Shown: positions 53,783 to 64,000 of the stretch, piece by piece
How the letters are laid out: each line of letters begins with the position of its first letter
Numbering within the stretch: position 1 is the stretch's first letter
Assembly (NCBI RefSeq): GCF_024868665.1
Contig: NC_079906.1
Span: 14,923,226 to 14,987,225, forward strand
Length of the DNA: 64,000 bases
From: Triplophysa rosa
Lineage: Eukaryota > Chordata > Actinopteri > Cypriniformes > Nemacheilidae
Reading direction: 5' to 3'
Position numbers and translations under genes: made by a program
Notes under the pieces: model-generated
What the model saw: only the letters and a program-made list of their open reading frames with translations
Databases searched by the model: none
What the model was told of the DNA's origin: nothing

Positions 53783-54935
53783 TGGGGCCCGTTTCAGAAA
53801 GGAGGTTTAGTGAAAACTCTGAGTAAATTAACCCTGAAATGAGGGAAACTCTGGGTTTTCCGTTTCAGAATGTGAGGTGTGTCAAACCCGGGAAAGCGGG
53901 GTAACTCAAGCCTGTTTCTAAAGGAGAGGTAACTTATACTCAGAGTCAGTAACCATAGTAACTTACTCTGTGAACCTAACTTGGCCGGGAGCAGGTTTTC
54001 TTTGGTAAACCCAGAATTTATTTCGATCTCCTCCCCCTTTTAAAGCGCAAGTGGTGTACCTCATTCATTAATACAGTCATTCATGGCACACATTTTGATC
54101 ACACAGAGACCATCTCAGTGACTTATATGTCATGTGCTTTTATAGAGGATTCATGAAGGGGCTGCATTAATTCATTGGAATGTACTTTGATTTCAGGAGA
54201 GCAATTTAGGACCCGAGTGGAATTTTGTCATTTCCCTGTACATTTTTATTAAAACTGTACCGTTTTTCTTTACAGTGAATTAGATATATCAAAATATATC
54301 TCATCCATCCTTACATCAGCCACCGTACGTGTATTACATCAGAGAGTAATTTTCTATGGATGATGAGAAATTACTTAATAAAGTGTATAAATAAAAAAAG
54401 TAATAATTACAGACATACACGAAGCGAGAAGGGTAATAAACAAGTCATTTTGATGTGCAGCCACTCCAACTGAAATCTGCTCAGAGCAGGGTTCGAACCG
54501 GCGATCAATCTAATTTTGCACGAGAGTCTGACATCACGACCTATTACACTCGTAACTAGAGCACTCATGGCGAGTGAGAACATACGATATTTAAATTAAT
54601 TCTGTTGTTTCATTCAATTTAATGATTAATTTGTTTGTTTATTGGTAAATTTATTAATTTAAACATGTCACTTTCAGGACGTCAGTAAATCCACTATGCA
54701 GAGCGGTGCTTTCTGCCGCCATGTTGCTTTTTTTGGTGCCGTTGCCATGGTGAATCGTAATATCGGAGCTCCATTGATGATGGGTTTTTATAGTCGTGGT
54801 GCACGCTTAACCCAGGGTAAGCCTACCCAGAGTAAATTGAACTAACTCAAACTTTCTAATTTCTAAGTAAACCAACTCTTGAGTTCAAGGTTTAACCTAG
54901 GGTTGGTTGAACCTCCTTATTGAAACGGGCCCCAG
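53783..54935. mobile_element. 1.15-kb inverted-repeat element with GGGCCCGTTTCAG ends
   Basis: CTGGGGCCCGTTTCAGAAAG with AGGAGGTT is mirrored at the right by AACCTCCTTATTGAAACGGG then CCCCAG. Inner repeats of AACTCAGAGT-type sequence. No clear target duplication; possibly a Harbinger-type non-autonomous element. It holds a tRNA-like segment. Confidence 0.7.
54482..54562 (-). other. degenerate tRNA-like segment
   Basis: On the - strand, GCCGGTTCGAACCCTGC is a good T-arm/B-box; upstream ACGA...TCGT can form a D stem, and GCTC pairs with GAGC as part of an acceptor stem. The anticodon arm does not fold well. Probably a tRNA-derived relic, not a working tRNA gene. Confidence 0.25.
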
Positions 54936-55922
54936 GTCTATCTGCGTGCGTGCGTGCTGTGTCTTCAATCATCCCAACTTGATTTATATTAAGCATACAA
55001 ACTGGTTTTATTTGTCTGAAATGTTATAGTTATACCATCAGCAATTGAAATAACCTCTCAATAATGCACATTAAACACTTTGTAAATATTACTATTGATA
55101 TCAATCAACAGGTATTATTATGAGTATAACCATAAAGTTCTACATTCTAACAACAAGAGATAAATGTTAAATTATGCTGAAATCTTCTGGTCACATACAG
55201 CACATAGTATACACAGAAATAGAACATTCAGTGGAACTTCCACCAGTTCATTGTGTTTCTGGCAAGTTCATTAGAATCAAAATCATGCAAAATTCACCAA
55301 CAGAAGGTAATGGTGAAAACGTTTAAGGCCATTTTTCTACAAAATCTTAATTTATCAAAGGACTCCAAACTCTAAATGTGCTGGAAATTTAAATACTCGT
55401 CCTTCGAGTCCATACATTAATAGTTCTTCTGTACATCATTGTGTGAACTATTTCAGGTTCCACGCTCTTAAAAACCGTATACTGTATTTTTATTACAAAT
55501 GTACAATCACTTTTAATGTTGAAGCTGGTTAGATTTCAATGTTTGTGCTTCTATTTTTGCTGGTGGTTATGTGCTCTTTTTAGGTCACACATTCCTTTAA
55601 ACGTTTCCCAATATTCACTCCAGAAAAAGTTTCGGGGAAAAGAGTTGCCGTACATTCAGGTTAAAAAGCAGATTAATGTTGCTTACATTTTCGTTTGTCA
55701 CAAATAAGCAGTACAAATGTTCAGCACCATGTATAGGAAGTTTAACATGATTGTGTTTGCACTGGTTAAGCACTTAAAAGTTGGGATGCTATATCACAAC
55801 AAATTATACAAAAGTTTGATGATATAAAATCACAAATGAGAATCACATTGTTGCTTGTCTTTTGTGCAGCTGTGATGACTTCCCACACAAGTAATGAGCA
55901 GATCTAACTAAAATGGTTATGT
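54936..55922. other. intergenic or long 3' UTR
   Basis: AT-rich, between the two convergent genes. Poly(A) hexamers for the - strand are present; no coding frame. Confidence 0.45.
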
Positions 55923-56244
55923 TTTATTTCAGCTTAATCCCATGCTTTGTGCTTGTTCATGCTGAGTCAACATTCATAATCTTCTGAGTGTCTTTTTCAG
56001 CCAGCCATGTGCTGTTTTCAGTTGATCAGTTTTTGATGCTATCATTTTTATAGACCTGAACACATTGGTAATCTTGTTTTGAGTCTGTGATATTCATTGA
56101 TAAAGAAATTAAACAAACAAACACCATCAGCAGTTCTGCAGGCGATCAATAGTTTCTTGATATGTTAAGAAATATGAAGACCAAAGAGTCAGTTGAAAAG
56201 TATTCAAGAGACAACATTAAAGTTTTTCCTCCTCTGTTCACCTT
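55923..56244 (-). other. pdzd4: pdzd4 3' UTR (end uncertain)
   Basis: Sequence after the stop codon on the - strand. An AATAAA (TTTATT on +) lies at 55923-55928; others occur at 55489 and near 55007, so longer ends are possible. Confidence 0.4.
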
Positions 56245-58155
56245 TCAGACTGTTGTAACAGACAAAAGAGCATTATACACCTTCGTCCCATCCGGTGAGC
56301 GAGAACCATGTGACAGCAGCTCTTGAATGGTAATCCAGTTGTCCAATATGCGCCTGTTGCGTTTCTTAGAGCTCTTTTTCTTACTGAGCTCCAGGATCGA
56401 CCCTGTTGTCTGACTCGTTTCTAGTTTGCTCTCTCTGCCCACGTCCACACCGTGATCTCGCAGATAATCTAAGCGACTCTGCATCATAAACTCCCTGCGT
56501 CTCCGCTGCTCGCGGGCTTTCAGCAACTGCTGTTTACGTTCTTCCTTGCTCCAGTAGCGCCCCATCTTCATTTCGCTCACGGCATCATCGTCCGTCGTCA
56601 TGCCGCTGCGCTCTTCGCAGATCTTCATTGCCCGAGCCTTCAGGAGTCGGTCTCGGACGGGACGTTTGGCCACGTAGCGGGTCCCGTCACTTCTTATCTT
56701 TACCTTCCACTCCATGCGTGGCGAGGCGGGGGGAGTCGGCAGGGGTAAGGCGAGGGAGAGCTTCACTGGGCTGGGGTGAGCACCAAGGTTGCTGTTTCTA
56801 TGGTTGATGGTGCCCTCGCGGTCGCTGCTGCCTACGGGTGCCTCGCTTTCTCCATCCACGGCTCTTTCCAAGGGCCCAAAGCTCTCTGAAAGTGATGATC
56901 CGAGGTGCATACAACTTTGATACCGTTCTGGAGGGAAGCAGTTGGAATGTCGACGGCGCGTGAAGTAAGGACTGGATTCTGCACTACGACCGCCGTTTCT
57001 TTCATGGCTGCTTATCCGAGAATTGCCACCATCTGGCAGTCGACGCACGGTCGCTTCTCGAGACAGCGAGAAGAACTTCTGATGAATAGCGCTGTTTGTT
57101 TGAAACTTCTTATAGCTGCTTGGTGAATATGAACTGGTGAGGCTTGCACGTCCTCTTTCACTCCAGTTGTGTCGATCTCTGTGTCTACTAAGCATTGGAC
57201 TTGTGGACTCGTCTACCAAAGAAACAGGAAGTCGGTGCTCATTCACCATGGGTGTGCTCCTGCAACTCTCCCCTCCAGTGTTGTATGCGCTGGTGCTGTC
57301 CGAACGCTCTTTCTCGGGCAGTTCGTTGATGTCAGACAACCCGTGCAACGGAGAACCCTGTGGTTCGGCGGACGCCCTGCCAGATGTTTCCTCCTCCATG
57401 AGCCATGCTTTCAAACAGCGCTCTCTTAACTGTTGCATCTTCTGAGCCCTCAAAATATTCCGACACTTGAACTCAAGGTGCCTCATCTCCTCATCCAAAA
57501 GCGCCATCTCGTGCGGCGTTAAGCTCTCATTACAGTTCTCATTGAGGACTGCCTCCTCTTCCTTACCTCCGTCTTTCTCTTGGTTCTGCTGCTCCTCCTG
57601 CACCTTTTTCATCCTCTTCTCATATCGACACTTGATTTCCAGAAGCTCCTTGTACCTCTCGCATTCCTCTTCGGTTAAGCCTGGCATAATCATGCCACTG
57701 ACGGGATCGTGAAGGTATCCGCCACCCACACTGCCGCAGTCCAGCGAGTCTGTACTGAGATGCAGTTCTCTGAGAGGAAAGAGAGGAGATGGAGTTTCGC
57801 TCCCCCCTCCTCCGCTCCTGCCAGGTCTGAACTTGCGCAGGCTGCCGGGCGTGTTGGTGGCGTTCGTGTTGGAGGTGCTGGTCTGCTCGTCGCCCAGAAG
57901 AATATCGTGCTCGGAGGACTCTTCGTTTTTTGTGCTCTCGTCGGTTCGGCCCACACCGCTGTCGAGCTCCTGGCTGTTGCTGAGGGCGGCCAGGATGAGC
58001 ATGGGCCTGTCTTGATGTTCCTCAGGAATGCCTGCTTGGGTTCTCTGTTGGCGGATGTGATACAGGCCGGACAGGGGGGAGGTATTAAGGCTGTCCACAC
58101 TCATCCCTACAGGTAATTCACAATCGAGCTCCTCAGGGTCCAGATGTGTTTCAGT
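56245..58155 (-). CDS. pdzd4: pdzd4 last coding exon
   Basis: 636 codons plus TGA. It begins [20 protein letters not shown], so the internal Met at 58104 is not the start. It contains two helical charged segments ([20 protein letters not shown] and [20 protein letters not shown]), a Ser-rich region, [40 protein letters not shown] and the end SVTTV, a class I PDZ ligand shared by PDZRN3 and PDZD4. Confidence 0.93.
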   Translation of the reverse strand, partial: TETHLDPEELDCELPVGMSVDSLNTSPLSGLYHIRQQRTQAGIPEEHQDRPMLILAALSNSQELDSGVGRTDESTKNEESSEHDILLGDEQTSTSNTNATNTPGSLRKFRPGRSGGGGSETPSPLFPLRELHLSTDSLDCGSVGGGYLHDPVSGMIMPGLTEEECERYKELLEIKCRYEKRMKKVQEEQQNQEKDGGKEEEAVLNENCNESLTPHEMALLDEEMRHLEFKCRNILRAQKMQQLRERCLKAWLMEEETSGRASAEPQGSPLHGLSDINELPEKERSDSTSAYNTGGESCRSTPMVNEHRLPVSLVDESTSPMLSRHRDRHNWSERGRASLTSSYSPSSYKKFQTNSAIHQKFFSLSREATVRRLPDGGNSRISSHERNGGRSAESSPYFTRRRHSNCFPPERYQSCMHLGSSLSESFGPLERAVDGESEAPVGSSDREGTINHRNSNLGAHPSPVKLSLALPLPTPPASPRMEWKVKIRSDGTRYVAKRPVRDRLLKARAMKICEERSGMTTDDDAVSEMKMGRYWSKEERKQQLLKAREQRRRREFMMQSRLDYLRDHGVDVGRESKLETSQTTGSILELSKKKSSKKRNRRILDNWITIQELLSHGSRSPDGTKVYNALLSVTTV

Positions 58156-60707
58156 CTAGAAGAGAGAGGGAAAGGTTCATGTTTTTCATAGTAAACTATG
58201 TGACCCTGTCTGTGAAAACCAGACTGAAGTCTCACAATCCAATTATGAGATAATGAGCATCCAAGTTTGATTTTTACTAATAATTTCATTATGATTTCAA
58301 TTTTTGAGATGGCCTAGCTCTGTCAATATTAAAGACATCCAGATTATATTTTCACACAATGTTATTTACATTATGTAGAAAACAGAAAATAACAAAAAAT
58401 GACTTTAGTTGGGTTTTCAAGGGCAGGTCACAAATATGATGATTTATGTGTAGGTCCCACAATTAACCATATTGGAAACAACGTCAATGACAAAAATAAT
58501 AGGAGGGAGAAGGGAAATCTGGAAAATCAGTCCAGAACTAGTATTCCGCATCTCAAAAACAAGACATGCAGTTATACACTTCACCACAAGATGGTACTGT
58601 TGAAACAACGATAAATGTGTAACCACAATAAAAAAGCAGAGATCTTTATAAAACATGTAAGGAGTGTGGTCTTTTATAGGACTGTTTATATACTGCAGTA
58701 AACCCTCATATTTGAATGCTGAAAAAGCATATTGTAATGTAAAACATCTTAAGAGTTCATAAAATATGTGTTATAAAGAAAACCATTGAATAATATATCA
58801 GTATTAGCCATACATTTAATCTATATAACATGATCACTAAGAGTATATATTATGTATCATCAAACGGAAAAACACTGTACTTTTTAAATGATTAAATACT
58901 GTGTTGTCAAAGTTGAATTTTAATATTTTTTATTGGTTAGATATTTTCAAAACTCAGTGACAAACATACAGTAAAGGGTGACTAATAATAAAGATCAAAA
59001 TTATGAAATGTGATGATATTTTTTTCATTTATTTACATATGTGTTTTCTAACATGCACAAGTCTATAATTGGTGATGTAGTTCAGCAGGTAGTTAAGGAT
59101 ACAGATTTATTGATGTATTGATGTGTATACCCCGAGTATGTTTGCCTGTGTTATCTGTACAATAATCAATTGCAATATTACTGGACTGTATCTCATACAC
59201 GGCCAGCAATTCTGCAGCCCGTGACATTTCTCTGCACATCTCTGCCCTTTTCTCTTCATCTTCTTTTGATTTACTAAACCTTTTATCTTTCTCCCATACA
59301 CACACACTGTCAGCTCCTCTACTTCTATCTCTGTCTCTTTCCATCTATTTCTCTCCAGATTTGACAGCTACCCTCGTTTCTAGTCTTCGGTCCATCATTA
59401 ATCATTCTGTGTAGCTGGGAGGGTAGTTGCAGATGAGAATAAGAGACAAAATGGCCTCTTTTTGTTCTGATCTTGTTAGTGCTGTGCGTTGGCTGAAATG
59501 AGCTCCCTGTTTTATTCATTAGCTGGCGGCTGGGCTCATGATAGATGATTTTTGCCGGCTGCGCACAATAACCAACGGCCGTTTCTTAAATATCTCCACC
59601 GGTTCCCGAGAAATTGCAGCAAAATTGACACAGTTTCACAGTCGTAAATTTGGGAGTGCCATCTCAGGACTGCATATACAGCATAAACAGTTTCTAAATG
59701 AGTGGTGCAAGAGTCAAAACGCTATTAAATTTGAATTAAATGTAACATTAAATGTTAATTTGCTCCTTCTGACATAACTTAACTACCCCTAAGGGATAAG
59801 TGAGAGCTCAACACTTGTTATCCACAGTTTTACTGCATTTCACTGCATTACTTGTGCACTAGCAATACACCCATTTAATTTAAAGGGACAGTTCATCCAA
59901 AAATGAAAATTCTGTCATCATTTACTCACCCTCATGTTGTTTCAAATCTATACATTTCTTTGTTCTGTTGAACACAAAAGAAGATTTTTAGAATAATGTA
60001 GGAAACCAAATCGTTCTGGGGCACCATTGACTCCAATGGTAGTTTTGTTTCCTATATGGCAGTCAACGGTGCCCCAGAACTGTTCGGTTACTAACATTCT
60101 TTCCAAATATCTTCTTTTGTGTTTAGTGCAACAATAAAATGTATACAGGTTTGAAACAACTCAAGACTGAATAAATCATGCCAGAATTTGTATTTTTGGG
60201 TGAACTGTCCCTTAAACAGGAACAAATTATCTAATTTAGGAGAAAAACTGTATAGATGCTCAAGCCTTAAATGGAAACTCTCCTGTCATTGGATGTATGC
60301 TATAGCTTGATGGGTGCATATCTGTTTTTATGTTCTTGGAAGATCAGAACGAGCTTACTATGTAAAACACTCCTATTTGTCTATTCTGCCCTGAACCTCT
60401 TCGTTTCATCTTTCATTCAGACCGTTCGTCAAGTCCCATTTACACGTCTTTCTAATGGTGCACTTTTGTTCTGTAAAGCATCTCTCTCGCTCACTCTCCC
60501 TTATGGAATAGTGTTAATGGAACTGCCACATGATTGAGACGTTGAGTGATGGGAGCACTGTTTCCCTTCCTTCAGCAAAATAAGCCATTAATTTGAGGAT
60601 ATGTTGTCGATGGGGATTGAGTGGGTCCATTAACTTTGCATGCGCCACAAAAAGCCTGTTTGACGTGAGAGCATGTGCGTGCTTGATCGTACACTTAAGC
60701 TTGTGTG

Positions 60708-60740
<33 letters not shown>

Positions 60741-62941
60741 AGGGTATTTGTCTTTACCTCTATCTCCGGTCTGGCCAGCAGTAATGAGAAGTTGGTGCTG
60801 TTCTCGCGGGTCAGAATGGCAACCGCTTCCTCTCTGTTCTGAACTTCAACCCCATTAATCTAATGTGGGACAGATAAAGACTTACAGTAGTTTTATTTCT
60901 TAATTAGGTTATTTTACAGGTTCACCCACCCATTACATTGTAATAGAAATAATGGTAAATGAGTTGGCTTTGGGTTCTCATTTCTGTTCTGTTGATCAAT
61001 GACTTATTTCCTAGTGAGAAATATCGAAATATCCGTGAAAATAAGATTCTTATTAAGAAGCAAAAAGTTACATTTATTTTTAGGGGCAGATTTTTTTCAA
61101 AGCATCTGTTTACCATTATCATACGAAGTAAACAGTCAATATGTGACAGCTCACGATCAAATAATCCAATGACATTTTGAGGTCATGTTTCGTTGGCAGT
61201 TCTCAGCGGGGTATGCGTCATTGTCACATCAGACCCAGAATAAACTGAGAACTTGTTGAGACAGTGACACTTCAGGTTTGTCTCGAGAGTAATTACGTGG
61301 ATGTGTTTAAAGTCACATCTGTAATCTATTTATAGGCTGATTGTCTCTAGGAATCCCTAAGCCTGCATCCCTTATGGACCATGACATAGTGATGACATCA
61401 CTTCATCAGTGTCACAACAAATTCTGATCAACTAGCATAATGAACTATATTGCATAGTGAAAGAATTGTTTATTGTAATATATAATATAATACAATATAA
61501 TATAATAAATGTAGTTGTTCATTAAACATTGCAGACTTTTACCAATATTGACCAAGTCCATCCGCCTATTGATTTAATATAGCATACCAAAAACCATACC
61601 TGCAATATTCTGTCACCCTTTCTGATTCTTCCATCTTTTGCTGCTATGCTGTTTGGATTTACCTAAGAATAAAGAACATTACATCCTTATAGGGTGTCAG
61701 ACACTAAAAGCACTGCAAATTACTTCAAGTCGTTACTTACCTCCCCTATGTAGATGCCTTGGTCCTCTTCATCATCTGTGCGGTAGCAGACTGTTAGCCC
61801 CAATTTACCTTGCTGACTCGACTTATACAGCTCCACTTCCTGAAACAGAGAGAAAGATAGAACTGCTTATGAGGAAGAGAATAAACCTTCTGCTTTAAAG
61901 ATGCACTAAGAAAGAAAAAGTCAGTCAAACCAAGGGTTGAATTCATTAAGTAAGTCCAAAACCTGGATCCTATTCGCTAACCAATAGTGTAATGAAGTGG
62001 TATGCATATTAAAATGAAGTCAAATGAAAAATGAAAATGAACACAAATATGCATGTTATCTTGTCTGTGTATGTTAGTTTTATTATAGATTGTGCCTTAT
62101 TCACATAACTCATTTATCAACTGATGAAAAAATGTTACTGCCATGCACGTTTTCAACACTAAATTTCTTTAATTGTTTATTACTTAAATAACAAAAACAA
62201 TGCATTGATTCCTAAGCCATGTGTCAACAATTTTTTATGGCTGATATTGGACAGCTGCATAAAAATATGATATTAATGACCACAGCGTTTTTCCAAATTT
62301 CTTTTATATGGCAGTTTCTTTGCAAACAACTGAAAAAATATGCTGACCTCAGGAAAATAGCTTTGTTGGACACACAGCCTTAGAGAATTCCCCTCTGAAA
62401 GTTAACAATATACAATTTTAAGGTGGTGATGTGTTTACAGTTAAAGAATTGTTGCATTACCTCATATTCCAGCTCTTCCCGTTGCTCCACTTCATGGGTG
62501 GCAACATTAAAGTAGTCATTTGTCTCATTATATTCCTGTCCCAGAGAACGGCTGAGAAAAAAGAGAGATGTTCCTTCAGCAGCATGTAATATTTGTTCAA
62601 CCACTAAGTATGAGAACCTGTATAGAATCAAAGGATGGTAAATTCCCTTACAGATCATTGAGCAGGTATGGCTCCACCATCTGGGCGAGAGGAGGGGAGG
62701 GTGGGGGCATGGGTGATTCACTGCTGGGGTAAGATCCTCTGTCCCCACTCAGATAGTTCTGGAAGCTGATGTCAGTCTGGGTGCCATTGTCCATGCAGTC
62801 TGTGATAGCCATGAGGCGAGTTGTGCCAGCAGCCGTGCCCAATCTCCTTCTGTGACCCTTACGTACCACCTGAAGCAGCAAAGGGTCACGGGGCTTCCCA
62901 TCTTTGTCCTGGGACAGGTGAGTTGTTCTTCTGCCTTTCAG
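56245..62941 (-). CDS. pdzd4: pdzd4 (PDZK4, LNX5-like), 3' part of gene
   Basis: Six exons on the - strand, in transcript order 62941-62652, 62551-62461, 61839-61741, 61662-61600, 60859-60758 and 58155-56245, all with GT/AG and consistent phase, total 851 residues. From the first visible residue: PDZ-remnant and Pro-rich region 1-127, one PDZ domain about 128-212, then [14 protein letters not shown] near 276-289, helical Glu/Lys/Arg segments, the family block [20 protein letters not shown] and the C-terminus SVTTV. Recalled human PDZD4 matches closely ([27 protein letters not shown]), better than PDZRN3 or PDZRN4. Human PDZD4 is 769 residues and lacks the RING finger of PDZRN3. It is a neuronal-enriched scaffold of poorly known function. 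The first coding exon is beyond 64000. Confidence 0.9.
58198..58436. mobile_element. uninterrupted copy of the outer element at 19785-20496
   Basis: GTGACCCTGTCTGTGAAAAC at the left and GGGTTTTCAAGGGCAGGTCAC at the right are inverted. It lies in the pdzd4 intron just before the last exon. Confidence 0.7.
59879..60216. mobile_element. Angel-like element
   Basis: TTTAAAGGGACAGTTCATCC at the left and TTGGGTGAACTGTCCCTTAA at the right, with the palindrome GGGGCACCATTGACTCC against GGCAGTCAACGGTGCCCC. pdzd4 intron. Confidence 0.78.
60701..60740. repeat. TG microsatellite
   Basis: On the pdzd4 transcript it is a CA repeat starting 17 bases after the donor of PDZ exon 3. Confidence 0.92.
60758..60859 (-). 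CDS. pdzd4: pdzd4 PDZ exon 3
   Basis: [20 protein letters not shown] then [14 protein letters not shown], the last helix and strand of the PDZ domain. A TG/CA microsatellite lies 17 bases into the following intron. Confidence 0.93.
61600..61662 (-). CDS. pdzd4: pdzd4 PDZ exon 2
   Basis: Twenty-one codons, [20 protein letters not shown] then Q, the conserved core of the PDZ fold, nearly identical to human. Confidence 0.93.
61741..61839 (-). CDS. pdzd4: pdzd4 PDZ exon 1
   Basis: [20 protein letters not shown] then [13 protein letters not shown]. The PDZ carboxylate-binding loop is KLGLTV (GLGF-like). Thirty-three codons, phase 0 on both sides. Confidence 0.92.
62461..62551 (-). CDS. pdzd4: pdzd4 exon 3
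   Basis: Completes the split Leu, then [14 protein letters not shown] to REELEYE (human HEYYDPAEF to DELEYE). Acidic linker before the PDZ domain. Confidence 0.85.
62652..62941 (-). CDS. pdzd4: pdzd4 exon 2 (first visible)
   Basis: The acceptor follows a strong pyrimidine tract. It reads [29 protein letters not shown], then [14 protein letters not shown] and [10 protein letters not shown], matching human VNGKELSKLSQ, SGTQTDITFEH and LEPYVLSEL. The start resembles the last strands of a PDZ domain, a remnant of the first PDZ in PDZRN proteins. It ends with CT before GTAAGG. Two weaker acceptors lie inside, at 62908 and near 62872. Confidence 0.82.
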
Positions 62942-64000
62942 CTACAGATGGAAGACAGGAGAGGTAGAGGAAGACCGAAAGCGACAGAAGATAATGCATA
63001 CAATTAATGACAATTAGCACAAGCACTGAAAAAGATATTCTGACTATATTATGAATCAGGTGGGAAAAATGGGGGTGGGCCTGAGAAGAAAAGAGAGAAT
63101 ACATGATGAAGCAATACGAAATTAACATTAAAAGCAAAAAAGTGCAAGTGTAAGAAAAGTATGGGCTCTTTATCACATTTGTTCACATTAAGACAGCGCT
63201 CGACATTCAACTTGTAAAAGAAACGGCGAAGGAAAAACGTCACAATTAAGGGTATTATAAAGGTTGGGTATTATAAAACGCTGCATAATATGTACGTTTG
63301 CATCTTTGATCATTGATCACCGCAACGTTTCACACACGCCTTCAAACTGACCAACTAGAGACACAGAGACTAGCCAAGAAAGTATTTCACTTTAAAACTA
63401 CCATAGGTAAGATATTGTTATGACTTCAGAGTCAGCGATACACAATGGTAAGTATTTTGAGTATGATTATCACAGTTCTGCCAGTGTTTACTACGTTTGT
63501 CTACTGCGGTCAAGCCAGCCGCGGTTTGAAAATACACGGTCAAGCCAGCCGCTGTTTAGGTTCAGATGCGCGCTTATTGAGTGGTTTACGGTACATTACG
63601 GGAACACCGCTTGTAAAGCTTTATTTAAATGTAGATGATCCGCGTCTCTTGTCAATAACATATTTCTTGTTTTACGTTTAGAATATCTCGTTTTTGTCGT
63701 AATTTATGCAGGTTTTTTTCTCCGAATGTTTGCATTATGATTGCTGTAACGTTATATTGTGAAACCAATGTCTCTGTCTGTATCTTAAATATGTATTATT
63801 TTAATGCCTTCTAGACCTTTGTCCTGCAAATAAAACTGTTTATGCAGTTTGCAATTACAGTACCCATGGATTTGAACAGATTTAATTACAGTATGTTTTT
63901 TGAAAGCATTTTGTTTGAAAAATATTATTCCAATATAATTGACTATACAAACATTATTTCTCATAAGTAGAAAAAACTGATGGTGGGTTTCTATAGGGGC
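62942..64000. other. pdzd4 intron
   Basis: Searched on the - strand for the expected short first exon (human MGCNMC-like start) and not found. A pyrimidine tract on the - strand near 62944-62985 leads into exon 62941. Confidence 0.5.

Noticed and set aside
57690..58116. 135-136-aa frames on both strands overlapping pdzd4
   Set aside because: Shadows of the conserved pdzd4 last exon.
56245..62941. Assignment to pdzrn3 or pdzrn4
   Set aside because: [17 protein letters not shown] and [10 protein letters not shown] and the single PDZ domain match PDZD4; no RING or second PDZ is seen in the window.

Overview
The window is vertebrate nuclear DNA, most likely from a cyprinid fish. The evidence is large intron-rich genes, AT-rich introns packed with short terminal-inverted-repeat DNA transposons of types common in carp and zebrafish relatives, and many CT, TG and ATTC microsatellites. 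There are no bacterial-style operons or CRISPR arrays.

Two real genes were found, facing each other tail to tail. On the + strand, roughly 9.3 to 50.1 kb (probably starting upstream of the window), is iqsec2 (BRAG1), an Arf guanine-nucleotide exchange factor of excitatory synapses. Its exons were joined by eye at GT/AG sites with consistent codon phase. They encode an IQ motif, a Ser/Pro/His-rich linker, a complete SEC7 domain, a PH domain and a proline-rich tail ending in the PDZ ligand STVV. The common part from position 36188 is 1382 residues. Upstream are two phase-compatible internal exons (9283-9486 and 11938-12009) and two phase-compatible alternative first exons (28440-28504 starting MWCINC, and 35175-35224 starting MWFHRR). 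This suggests at least three N-termini.

On the - strand, 62941 down to 56245, is the 3' part of pdzd4 (PDZK4/LNX5-like): six exons, 851 residues, with one PDZ domain, a conserved C-terminal block and a C-terminal SVTTV. Its first exon lies beyond 64000. The two genes share a convergent intergenic/3'-UTR region (50.1 to 56.2 kb).

Region by region: 1-9282 is intron or upstream sequence holding a 2.17-kb fold-back transposon (1402-3570, 6-bp target duplication), two head-to-tail Angel-like elements and a further repeat. 9283-36186 is the long 5' intron region with two small exons, the alternative first exons and many transposons, including three hAT-type or nested insertions. 36187-50103 is the compact 3' part of iqsec2 and holds two more hAT-type insertions. 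50104-56244 is 3' UTR plus an approximately 1.15-kb inverted-repeat element. 56245-64000 is pdzd4. One assembly gap (Ns at 24010-24041) lies in a CT microsatellite.

Nothing here is clearly a new multi-gene system. The most unusual items are the fold-back element carrying the same small ORF in both arms, the multiple-start architecture of iqsec2, the microsatellites that form or abut iqsec2 splice acceptors, and an unidentified coding-like segment at 16.4-16.7 kb.
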